DNA from: Betaproteobacteria bacterium UKL13-2 | GTDB taxonomy: Bacteria > Pseudomonadota > Gammaproteobacteria > Burkholderiales > Usitatibacteraceae | Reading direction: 5' to 3' | Length of the DNA stretch: 64,000 nucleotides | Assembly: GCA_001602455.1 (NCBI GenBank) | Contig: CP012157.1 | Coordinates: forward strand, 2,847,733 to 2,911,732 | Shown: positions 38,605 through 45,732 of the stretch, piece after piece | Numbering within the stretch: position 1 is the stretch's first letter | Layout of the letters: every line of letters starts with the position of its first letter | Translations under genes and position numbers: made by a program | The notes under the pieces: generated by a model | Seen by the model: only the letters and a program-made list of their open reading frames with translations | What the model was told of the DNA's origin: nothing | Databases searched by the model: none

Positions 38605-39020
38605 GCCAAATACAAAGCGATACGGTCTGATGTCCAGGTCGCTACACCAGTGCCAAAAAAGTCCGTGTCTTCAGTCCAGACTGGACAACCCAACGTCATT
38701 GCACAAGCCAACACAGGCCAGTCTTCCGCATCACGAACTGCGATGCGTTGCAACGCCTGCTGTTGCATGCCTGCATAGAGTTCCGCATCAATGGATTGCA
38801 CAACACCCTCAAGCCTATCCAACACCACCATTGCCGCACTGGAATCAACCCCGCGCTTTTTTAACAGCGCGGGCAGATACTTTCGCGCATCTGCGTAGGC
38901 AACATCAGGGGCAAAGAACTTGACCGTTGCAGCGTTGTCAAAAATCAGTTCACGTACCCGCTTTCCAAGCACTGCACGAATCAAAATATTCGCATCAAGA
39001 ACGATGGCTTTGCCACTCAT
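38601..39020 (-). CDS. PIN-domain protein, probable toxin
   Basis: 139 residues with a PIN-type ribonuclease fold. Acidic residues are at expected places: VLDANILIRAVLG (first Asp), ARDAEDWPVLACAMTLG-like segment RDAEDWPVLACA (central acids) and the C-terminal WTEDTDFFGTGV. VapC-type toxins of this fold cleave tRNA or rRNA. The start overlaps the stop of the Phd-like gene by ATGA, the usual toxin-antitoxin coupling, so the upstream protein is its likely antitoxin. Confidence 0.85.
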   Translation of the reverse strand: MSGKAIVLDANILIRAVLGKRVRELIFDNAATVKFFAPDVAYADARKYLPALLKKRGVDSSAAMVVLDRLEGVVQSIDAELYAGMQQQALQRIAVRDAEDWPVLACAMTLGCPVWTEDTDFFGTGVATWTSDRIALYLA

Positions 39021-39304
39021 GCCGCTTTGACTTTCAGCTTTTTAGCGGGTGTGCTGGCTTTCCTGCGTGCTGCTTTGAAGTCTTGAACCACGGACTCAAC
39101 ATCCACGCCCTGCGCCTCAAGCAGCTTGTCCAAAGTCTTACTGGCTTTTTTCAAGGCTGCGATGTCTGCTTCAACCTGTCCCTGCGTGGGGATGAAGTAG
39201 CCAACTGTTTGGCCATGCCGGGTGACGGCAACGGGCGTGCTGGATGCGATGTACTCGGCCAAGTCGGAGCGGAACTCGCGTATGCCTACCTTTGTCGTTT
39301 CCAT
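39017..39304 (-). CDS. Phd/YefM-family antitoxin
   Basis: 95 residues from ATG 39304 (METTKVGIREFRSDLAEYI). The N-terminal Phd/YefM DNA-binding domain is clear (TPVAVTRHGQTVGYFIP), and the Lys/Ala-rich C-terminal tail would be the part that binds the toxin. A longer reading from 39340 begins at a weaker start and I do not favour it. It is the first gene of a three-gene operon with PIN toxin and XRE protein, each overlapping by 4 bp. Antitoxins of this type usually repress their own promoter. Confidence 0.85.
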   Translation of the reverse strand: METTKVGIREFRSDLAEYIASSTPVAVTRHGQTVGYFIPTQGQVEADIAALKKASKTLDKLLEAQGVDVESVVQDFKAARRKASTPAKKLKVKAA

Positions 39305-39375
39305 GTGGATGCCTCTTAGGTTGTGAATCTGTGTGTACACATTTTACGCCAACATCACCTGCTTCGCAAATGCCC

Positions 39376-39567
39376 TCAGCGGTCAAGCCATGCGGCGTCT
39401 TCCACGTCCTGCCGCGCGTGGTCAAGGAGCGGGTACACGGTTGGCAACAGCGACTCGGGGACACGAAAAACCGTGGTGGCTTCACGATACGGGCTGCGTC
39501 GATAAGCTTTTGGCGCGGGCACTGTCTTCTGTTTCAGATGCAGTGTTTTGTTCTTGACGTTGGTCAT
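39376..39567 (-). CDS. Small hypothetical protein
   Basis: A 63-residue reading from an ATG, on the same strand and 71 bp before the Phd-PIN-XRE operon. It is basic at the N-terminus (KNKTLHLKQK) and then has TTVFRVPESLLPTVYPLLDH, which could be an amphipathic helix. I do not recognise it and no strong ribosome site is visible. It could be real or chance coding. Confidence 0.3.
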   Translation of the reverse strand: MTNVKNKTLHLKQKTVPAPKAYRRSPYREATTVFRVPESLLPTVYPLLDHARQDVEDAAWLDR

Positions 39568-39620
39568 GGCTGTTACAAGCGTGGTTACGATGCGCTCAAA
39601 TGAGCCGATGCTGCACTTTT

Positions 39621-39863
39621 CTAGGCTGGCGTTGCACGGATTGCGTCAGTTGCAAGGATTGCGGGCTCGGCGTGCAACGAACTTTCATGGGCAGTAACTT
39701 GCGCCAGCATGCGACGTACGCCCTTCTCAGCCAAGAAGCGGCTAACGGTCTCGAATCGTTGACGACTCAAGGAATGGGATATCGGTGCGAAGTAAAAACG
39801 CACGGCTGTACGGGCGCGGGTTATGGCCACATACAACAGCCTGCGTTCCTCGGCCAGCATCAT
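39621..39863 (-). pseudogene. UvrD/Rep-type helicase C-terminal fragment
   Basis: EERRLLYVAITRARTAVRFY is the conserved motif VI region of superfamily 1 UvrD/PcrA/Rep helicases, normally near the end of a 600-700-residue protein. Only this motif and the following 60 residues remain. The upstream (5') part is replaced at about 39865 by unrelated DNA. It is a deletion remnant on the minus strand. Confidence 0.75.
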
Positions 39864-39938
39864 TGCGTCGTGCCTGCCTAAGTGAGGCGACGTAAAATAT
39901 GAACAATATTTTGCACATCAACAACGGCAAACGATGCC

Positions 39939-40568
39939 ATGAAATTCTCAACTGACGAGCTCATACCCTTCTTCGAGGTGCGCACTGGCATGTCCAAGCA
40001 TCTGGACGATGTGCAGGCCGGAAAAGAGATTGTCATCACGCGCCACGACAATCTGGAGTACATGCGCCGCTTCTTCTTGGCTTACCCCGCGACTGCGATT
40101 TCCGAGACGCTGTCTCGGATTTCTGGTGGCGAGCTGGGTGCCAAGATTTCCGAGATAGCATTTCGGAAATTGACGCTGACACAGTTGGCACAAGCCTTCA
40201 CGCTGCCGTGGTCTGCTTACGTGCGCTTGCTATCGGTCAAAGACGACCATGCCCGCCAGTTCTATGAAACTGAAGCCCTGCGCGGCGGCTGGAGTGTGCG
40301 CCAGCTTGACCGCCAAATCGGAAGCCAGTTTTACGAGCGCACAGCCCTGTCCACAAACAAAGCGGCCATGCTGACCAAGGGCGCAGCGGCGAAGCCGGAA
40401 GAGGCGATCAGCCCCGATGAAGCAGTCAAAGACCCCTACGTATTGGAGTTTTTGAACCTCAACACAGGCGCTACAGCCACCAAAGCGACCAACACCACAG
40501 CAAACTACCAACAGAGTGCCAGCGAAGCCGCCAGAGGCCGTTTTAGACGGTTTTTCTTCCACTGCTGA
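39939..40568 (+). pseudogene. Chimera of antitoxin-like start and DUF1016 (YhcG-like) N-terminal domain
   Basis: 209 residues. The first 40 (MKFSTDELIPFFEVRTGMSK and following, to RHDNLE) look like the start of a Phd-type antitoxin. From YMRRFFLAYP onward it is the N-terminal domain of DUF1016 proteins (FTLPWSAYVRLLSVKDDHAR, ETEALRGGWSVRQLDRQIGS, KDPYVLEFLNL). The join falls at NLE, which both families share. The PD-(D/E)XK nuclease domain expected after EFLNL is missing; instead the frame runs into recombinase-related DNA and stops. It is an open frame but surely not the original protein. Confidence 0.65.
40336..40384 (+). repeat. 49-bp direct repeat, right copy
   Basis: Encodes RTALSTNKAAMLTKG in the DUF1016 part. 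One mismatch to 36149-36197. Confidence 0.85.
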
Positions 40569-40747
40569 CCGCTTTTCATCGCAGCCAGCCAGTCAAACGC
40601 CACAAAGCGTGCATATACCTCAGATTTGAAACATTTTTCAGCAAGTGGTGGGGCTACTCCAGCCAGCCCTGCTGTTTTGGCCGAATACCTGGCCAAGTGT
40701 GCAGAAAAATTATCCGTTGCGACCATCGAGCGCCGACTGACCGCCAT
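40529..40747 (+). pseudogene. Truncated second tyrosine recombinase copy
   Basis: 219 bp that match 36252-36470 base for base in length, covering the N-terminal SAM-like domain (shared AVLAEYLA and CAEKLSVATIERRLTAI). The copy breaks off at TGACCGCCAT, the same bases that begin the IS-end-like sequence after it. It has no catalytic domain. Confidence 0.8.
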
Positions 40748-40880
40748 TTCACCAAAGCGTGACCGCCATTTCACGGCGAGCGTGACCGATTAAGGTAGTA
40801 TTTATCCAGACCCACACAACATGCCGCCATCGGTCACGATGACGCGAACTCAGCGGTCACGATCCGCGAAATACGCAGTT
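40748..40880. repeat. Probable IS-end remnant (IS21-like)
   Basis: GTGACCG occurs at 40759 and 40782 and its complement CGGTCAC at 40831 and 40853, in GCGTGACCGCCATTTCAC and CGGTCACGATCCGCGAAATA contexts. Repeated inward-facing motifs near both ends are a feature of IS21-family ends. No transposase remains, so this would be two ends left after deletion. The rest of 40569-40896 has no gene. Confidence 0.4.
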
Positions 40881-40896
40881 CAATAGGAGGCGATGT

Positions 40897-41337
40897 ATGC
40901 AAACTGATTTGTCTCAAGCTGAAGCCGATGCCTTGCTACGCATGGAGAAGTATCGCGTCGATGCGACTGCTCACGCCTTTCCTGACCTTGGTGGGCATAT
41001 TCAGATTGCGTTGCAATCTCAAAATCAGCGCGAAGCATTTTCACTCGACATCAGTCGCGGGCGCATCGCATTGACCACGAAGTATCAGACTCGTGGCCGA
41101 CATTCAGTAGTGCTGGCGCGTTTGGACTTCAATTCGCCACATCGTAATCCTGACGATACCGAAGTTGGTATCCCACATCTGCACCTTTATCGGGAAGGAT
41201 TTGGCGACAAATGGGCATATGACGTTCCAGCAGAAATGCTGAAAAATCCGGCTGATCCTTGGCAAGTGCTACTCGACTTCATGTCGTATTGCCGCGTTGT
41301 AGAGCCGCCCAATATTTCAAGAGGGCTATTTTCATGA
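40897..41337 (+). CDS. DUF6978-like protein
   Basis: 146 residues, ATG preceded by AGGAGG with a 6-nt gap. It begins QTDLSQAEADALLRMEKYRV and contains SLDISRGRIALTTKYQTRGR and GIPHLHLYREGFGDKWAYDV. This fits the small family I know as DUF6978; no biochemical function is established that I can name. It overlaps the next gene by ATGA. The three-gene operon it opens lies inside the toxin-antitoxin island, so a defence or addiction role is possible but inferred only from position. Confidence 0.7.
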   Translation: MQTDLSQAEADALLRMEKYRVDATAHAFPDLGGHIQIALQSQNQREAFSLDISRGRIALTTKYQTRGRHSVVLARLDFNSPHRNPDDTEVGIPHLHLYREGFGDKWAYDVPAEMLKNPADPWQVLLDFMSYCRVVEPPNISRGLFS

Positions 41338-42092
41338 ACACAGAAAATTTGGTTGACCAGTATTTCAGTTGGTTGAAATCAAAGACCGCTTGGCGAGAAA
41401 TCAATGGATGGACTGAGATAACAACGCCCTATCTTGACCGTCACAATGATTACATCCAGATATACCTCAGGCAAAACGGCGATGAATGGGAGCTGACCGA
41501 CGATGGCGAAACGTTGACAGACTTGATTCAGTCAGGATGCGAACTCGATACTCCGCGCCGTAAGGCGTTGCTGCAAACTACCCTGAATGGGTTTGGCATG
41601 CACCTCGCGAATGGTGCAATCACAGTAAAGACCAAGCAAGACTCGTTTGCCTTGCGAAAACACAACCTGATTCAGGCAATTTTGGCGGTCAACGACTTGT
41701 TCTATTTGGCCCGGGCCAGTGTTGAAAGTTTCTTTTTTGAAGACGTTGCCTTGTGGATGGATGACTCTGATATTCGCTATACGCAACGTGTGAAATTCTC
41801 TGGTCGCACAGGGTACGACCACCTCTTCGACTTTGTAGTTCCAAAGTCAAAAAAGGAACCCGAACGCATTCTCCGAGTAGTGAACAATCCTGCCAAAGAT
41901 CAGGCAAACGCAGCCATTTTGTCGTGGGTGGATACCAAAGAAGCACGTCCTAGCAATTCGGTTGCCTACGCGGTCTTAAACGACAAAGAAAGAATCATTC
42001 CTGACGGTGTTGTGGAGGCGTTGAAGAATTACGACATCACGCCATTGCCGTGGTCACAACGCGATGAATTCCGAGAGCGACTGGCCGCATGA
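41334..42092 (+). CDS. DUF1828/DUF1829 protein
   Basis: 252 residues from ATG 41334, which overlaps the previous stop by 4 bp. The N-terminal part has EITTPYLDRHNDYIQIYL and DEWELTDDGETLTDLIQSG, the DUF1828 signature (L-T-D-D-G-x-T-x-x-D-L). The C-terminal part (about 130-250), with GYDHLFDFVVPKSKKEPERI, corresponds to DUF1829. The two domains are usually found together. Function is unknown; these genes recur in variable genome regions. A longer reading from 41259 overlaps the upstream gene and is not supported. Confidence 0.78.
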   Translation: MNTENLVDQYFSWLKSKTAWREINGWTEITTPYLDRHNDYIQIYLRQNGDEWELTDDGETLTDLIQSGCELDTPRRKALLQTTLNGFGMHLANGAITVKTKQDSFALRKHNLIQAILAVNDLFYLARASVESFFFEDVALWMDDSDIRYTQRVKFSGRTGYDHLFDFVVPKSKKEPERILRVVNNPAKDQANAAILSWVDTKEARPSNSVAYAVLNDKERIIPDGVVEALKNYDITPLPWSQRDEFRERLAA

Positions 42093-42105
42093 GGAAATGC
42101 GTTAG

Positions 42106-42624
42106 ATGTTTACGATGTTTGCCACCAAAAAGCTGCTCGAACGTATCAAGCCAGCAACTATCGAAGCCGGTGGCGCGTTAGGCACGACATCGCTTGGCAA
42201 CTGGTACGCCACAGCCTTGTTCTGGAAGCCGCAAGTAGCCCTACTGGTCAACGAGAAAACGCTATTGCCCGTCTTGATGCCATTGGCGCCTGCGACAGAC
42301 TTGGCAACGCGCTTTCCCGAGCAACTGGCGAGTGTTTTGGCTGCTCACGGTGTACCCCAGCAGTTCATTGACCACGAGATTGCCCAGATGAACAAAGTTA
42401 GATACGCCAAAACTTCAAACCGCAGCGTGGTTGGCATCATGAACCAGTTCTCGTATCTGGCCGAAGGTTACCGCGAATATCTGGAAACGAAAGACTTGCT
42501 GGCGTTGTCGCTCAGGTTGTCTGAAACGCCGTGCAGTCCGCTGTACAAAGGTGCCGTTTCGCCAGACCGTGAATTGCGGAGGCTGGTTTCGATTTTCCAT
42601 CCGAGCACTACAGCGAACGCGTAA
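42106..42624 (+). CDS. DUF6933-like protein
   Basis: 172 residues, 13 bp after the DUF1828 gene. It has the pattern ATKKLLERI, LGNWYATALFWKPQVALLVN, NEKTLLPVLMPLAPATDLA and KTSNRSVVGIMNQFSYLAEG, which fits the family called DUF6933. No catalytic motif is apparent. It ends the plus-strand operon and converges with the RES toxin gene. Confidence 0.72.
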   Translation: MFTMFATKKLLERIKPATIEAGGALGTTSLGNWYATALFWKPQVALLVNEKTLLPVLMPLAPATDLATRFPEQLASVLAAHGVPQQFIDHEIAQMNKVRYAKTSNRSVVGIMNQFSYLAEGYREYLETKDLLALSLRLSETPCSPLYKGAVSPDRELRRLVSIFHPSTTANA

Positions 42625-42663
42625 AGCATCACAGTTTGTACGCGGTTGCATCGGCCTCACGGT

Positions 42664-43377
42664 TCAAAGCGCCGCAGCGTCGATGTCCATCCAAGCAACG
42701 CCGGGCTGTTTTTCAATGACGATGTGTTGGCCTTCAAGCCGATAGGTCAATTGGCAATGGTGTCGTGGGTTGGACAGAACATCGGGGTTCAAGACGACAT
42801 AGTTCTGCCCTGCCGAATAGCGCACGGATGCCGTCACCAGTCCTGGATGCCCTTCGCGGTGAAGTCTTGCGCCTACCGACTGGGCGGTGCTGTAATCGGT
42901 CTTGTGTATCAGGCCTGAATGTGTGGTGGTCAATGGCCGCAAGTCCACCAGCGCCGCATCGCAGGCAACTTCATACAGCTTGCGTTCACCAATGACCTTC
43001 TCTTTTTCAAACCCTGCATCGGTCAAGAATCCGCTGAGCCAGTGGTAGGCGGTCTCATGCGCTGAGGTTTCCACCGTGTCACAGCCGTACCAGACCCCAA
43101 ATGACCCGTCAGAAAATCGGCTGGTTTGCCAGTGCTTGAAAGGCCACCCAATCGCGTTGAACCATTCGGCATCCTCAAACGGCCTGTGGATGACGGGGGT
43201 TCTGGACTGATACAGCGGCGGCTTCACGTCGTCTTCAACTTGTTGTGCGAGTGCCCACTCTTCTGGGCTGCTCGATAAGTCATCAAACAGGTCTTGTGAC
43301 GATCTGATAGAAACAATATTGCGAATGACGTTGCAGTGAATATCCGTCAGCGTGAGGTGAGAGAACAACTGTTCCAT
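42664..43377 (-). CDS. RES-domain toxin
   Basis: 237 residues from ATG 43377. RES toxins degrade or modify NAD+. The RES region (about 60-200) contains [20 protein letters not shown], matching the family's core Arg-Glu-Ser signature region, and [20 protein letters not shown] near the end. The ATG overlaps the antitoxin stop by one base (TGATG), the expected coupling for RES-Xre pairs. A longer upstream reading overlaps the antitoxin and is rejected. Confidence 0.85.
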   Translation of the reverse strand: MEQLFSHLTLTDIHCNVIRNIVSIRSSQDLFDDLSSSPEEWALAQQVEDDVKPPLYQSRTPVIHRPFEDAEWFNAIGWPFKHWQTSRFSDGSFGVWYGCDTVETSAHETAYHWLSGFLTDAGFEKEKVIGERKLYEVACDAALVDLRPLTTTHSGLIHKTDYSTAQSVGARLHREGHPGLVTASVRYSAGQNYVVLNPDVLSNPRHHCQLTYRLEGQHIVIEKQPGVAWMDIDAAAL

Positions 43378-43772
43378 CAAACGCCACGCGCCCGATCCAG
43401 ATAAGCGCGCACCATCAACAAGCCAGCGAAACCCCATTCCTTCACGATGTCTACAGGGGTCAGGTTGTCAAATGCTTTGTTGCGTGTGGACATCCAGCGG
43501 TATGCCAAGTCACGGTTTTGTGGGAACAGCAGACGCAGATTCTTGTGGATGCCCAGCAGATGGCCGACACGCTCAAACTGGTCGCGGCTGGTTCCAATAG
43601 GCTCGCCCTTGCGGTAGCGCGTCAGTGCAGCGCGGTTGCTGGCGGCAATACCCAAGAGCGCGGCCTGATCCTCCGTGGACAGCTTCCAGTGATCTAGCAA
43701 GGTCATCACCATTTTGGCGAGTGCGCCTCGGTCTTGCGATACGGGGGGCTGGTGCTCAAGTACGGCTGTCAT
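43377..43772 (-). CDS. Xre/MbcA/ParS-type antitoxin
   Basis: 131 residues from ATG 43772, which follows AGGAG with an 8-nt gap. An N-terminal helix-turn-helix (about 30-60: [20 protein letters not shown]) is followed by the toxin-binding C-terminal domain of the Xre/MbcA/ParS type ([38 protein letters not shown]). It precedes its RES toxin as usual. A perfect 13-bp dyad 54 bp upstream is its likely operator. Confidence 0.88.
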   Translation of the reverse strand: MTAVLEHQPPVSQDRGALAKMVMTLLDHWKLSTEDQAALLGIAASNRAALTRYRKGEPIGTSRDQFERVGHLLGIHKNLRLLFPQNRDLAYRWMSTRNKAFDNLTPVDIVKEWGFAGLLMVRAYLDRARGV

Positions 43773-43825
43773 TTTTGCGCTCCTGTGTGGCATCTGATCT
43801 GATGAAATAGATTATAGCGCACAGA

Positions 43826-43856
43826 TACTATTGAAACAATATATGTTTCAATAGTA
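43826..43856. promoter_or_regulatory. Perfect inverted repeat, likely Xre operator
   Basis: TACTATTGAAACA, spacer ATATA, TGTTTCAATAGTA: 13-bp perfect arms in an AT-rich tract directly upstream of the antitoxin gene. There is no T-run. Its placement fits autoregulation by the Xre antitoxin. Confidence 0.75.
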
Positions 43857-43969
43857 CTATTTGAGCTTTTAACGTAATCCGTCCATAAGGGGAGCAAGTC
43901 ATGCGTTCGCCCGACAGATTAGACTGGGCACCCACGGTTGAAAAGAAGTAAATAATCAGGGGAAAAATA

Positions 43970-44053
43970 ATGTTGGTTTACGGAAGCAGCTTCACCTTTG
44001 ACCCCGAAGGCGGGACTCAGAAAATCATTGACTGTGTAGCGTCATTGAAATAG
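43970..44053 (+). pseudogene. 27-codon gene remnant
   Basis: ATG behind AGGGG opens MLVYGSSFTFDPEGGTQKII and stops after 27 codons. A 16-codon reading (ATG 43902, behind GGGGAG) precedes it. Both have ribosome sites but no recognisable domain; I take them as debris at the edge of the island. Nothing else is clear in 43857-44064. Confidence 0.3.
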
Positions 44054-44064
44054 TTCTGGTGTGG

Positions 44065-45692
44065 TCATTCCCACTCAATCGTCGCCGGCGGTTTGCCGCT
44101 AACGTCGTACACCACACGGTTGAATCCGCGCACTTCGTTGATGATGCGATTCGACACCTTGCCAAGCAGGCTGTAGGGCAGTTCCGCCCAATGTGCGGTC
44201 ATGAAATCGGTGGTTTGCACGGCACGCAGCGCGACCACGTTTTCATAGGTGCGACCATCACCCATCACACCCACGCTCTTGACGGGGAGATAGACCGCGA
44301 AGGCTTGGGCGACGTTGTCGTACCAAGTCGGTGGTTGGCCAACCCCCGGAGAGATCCCCCCCCCCCCCTTTTTTCTAAGGGGGGAGTCACCAGAGTGGCA
44401 CGCAGCTCTTCGATAAAGATCGCGTCGGCACGTCGGAGCAAATCCGCGGCCTCGCGTGAGACTTCCCCGAGAATACGCACCCCCAATCCAGGGCCCGGGA
44501 ATGGATGGCGATAGACCATTTCACGCGGCAGCCCAAGTGCCATACCAAGCTCACGCACTTCGTCTTTGAACAGCTCGCGCAACGGCTCAAGCAGTTTCAG
44601 ATGCAAGGTATCGGGCAGGCCACCGACGTTGTGATGCGACTTGATGGTGTTGGCTTTTTTCGTTTTTGCCGAAGCTGACTCAATCACATCAGGATAGATG
44701 GTGCCCTGCGCCAGCCACTTGGCATTGGCGAGTTTGGCCGACTCGCGTTGGAAGACTTCAACAAAAACACGGCCAATGATTTTGCGTTTTTGCTCGGGGT
44801 CGGAAACACCCTTGAGCTGACCGAGAAAATCTTCACTTGCATCAACGTAGACGACCTTCATGTGCAGATTGTCTGAGAAGGTCTTTTTTACCTGCGCTGA
44901 CTCGTTCAAGCGCATCAAGCCGTTATCGACGTACACGCAGGTGAGCTGGTCACCAATCGCCTTGTGGATAAGCGCGGCGGCGACCGAGGAATCTACCCCG
45001 CCAGACAAGCCCAGAATGACTTCTTCGTTACCTACCTGTTCGCGAATCTTCGCTACTGCCTCGGGAATGTATTCGGGCATATTCCAGTGTGATGCCAGGC
45101 CACAAATGTCGTGCACAAAGCGGCTAAAAATCGCCTTACCCTGTTTGGTGTGGGTGACTTCCGGATGGAACTGCACCGCATAAAAACCGCGCACTTCATC
45201 GGCCATGCCCGCAATCGGACACGAAGGTGTTTCCGCAATCACCTTAAAGCCGGGTGGCATTTCGTGAACCTTATCACCATGCGACATCCACACATCAAGT
45301 AGGCCATGCGCGTCGGCATTCTTGCGGTCTTCAATACCATTAAACAGTTTTGAGTGTCCGCGCGCACGTACTTCGGCGTATCCGAATTCACGCACCAAAC
45401 CGTTTTCAACTTTGCCGCCGAGTTGTGCGGCCATGGTCTGCATGCCGTAACAGATACCCAGCACCGGTACACCGAGATCAAACACCACCTGCGGTGCACG
45501 CGCTGTATCGGCTTCCGTCACTGAAGCGTGCGAGCCGGAAAGAATGATGCCCTTCGGGTTAAAGGCGCGAATGTCTGCCTCCGACATATCGTGCCCATGC
45601 AACTCGGAGTACACACCGGCCTCACGCACACGGCGAGCGATCAGTTGTGTGACTTGTGAACCGAAATCGAGGATAAGAATTTTGTCTTGCAT
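44065..45692 (-). pseudogene. guaA: GMP synthase (glutamine-hydrolysing), interrupted frame
   Basis: Converts XMP to GMP with glutamine and ATP. The N-terminal glutaminase domain (catalytic Cys81 in GICYGMQ) and the ATP-pyrophosphatase P-loop ([13 protein letters not shown], about 230) are intact. After FIEELRA the sequence leaves the family: a ~71-bp insert with 13 consecutive G follows and shifts the frame, so this reading ends at 44265. The true C-terminus ([19 protein letters not shown] through KPPATIEWE) resumes in another frame and ends normally at 44065. One more G (or two fewer) would restore one frame with a 24-codon insertion. Either the gene is broken or the G run was miscounted. 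Loss would make the cell depend on guanine salvage. Confidence 0.88.
44326..44396 (-). repeat. Small inserted element inside guaA with a 13-G run
   Basis: On the minus strand: GACTCCCCCCTTAGAAAAAA, then G13, then ATCTCTCCGGGGG, then the perfect palindrome GGTTGGCCAACC. The C6/G-run arms can form a hairpin. Family comparison shows this stretch is absent from normal GMP synthases, so it is an insertion at the loop between FIEELR and the dimerisation domain. Confidence 0.75.
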
Positions 45693-45732
45693 ATCAACGG
45701 GACGTTACCTTGAAGCGATGAGAAATCGAGAC

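Noticed and set aside
36149-40384. Integron with attC cassettes
   Set aside because: The recombinase lacks the integron-specific signature region as far as I can see, the genes are on both strands, and no attC-like structures separate them.
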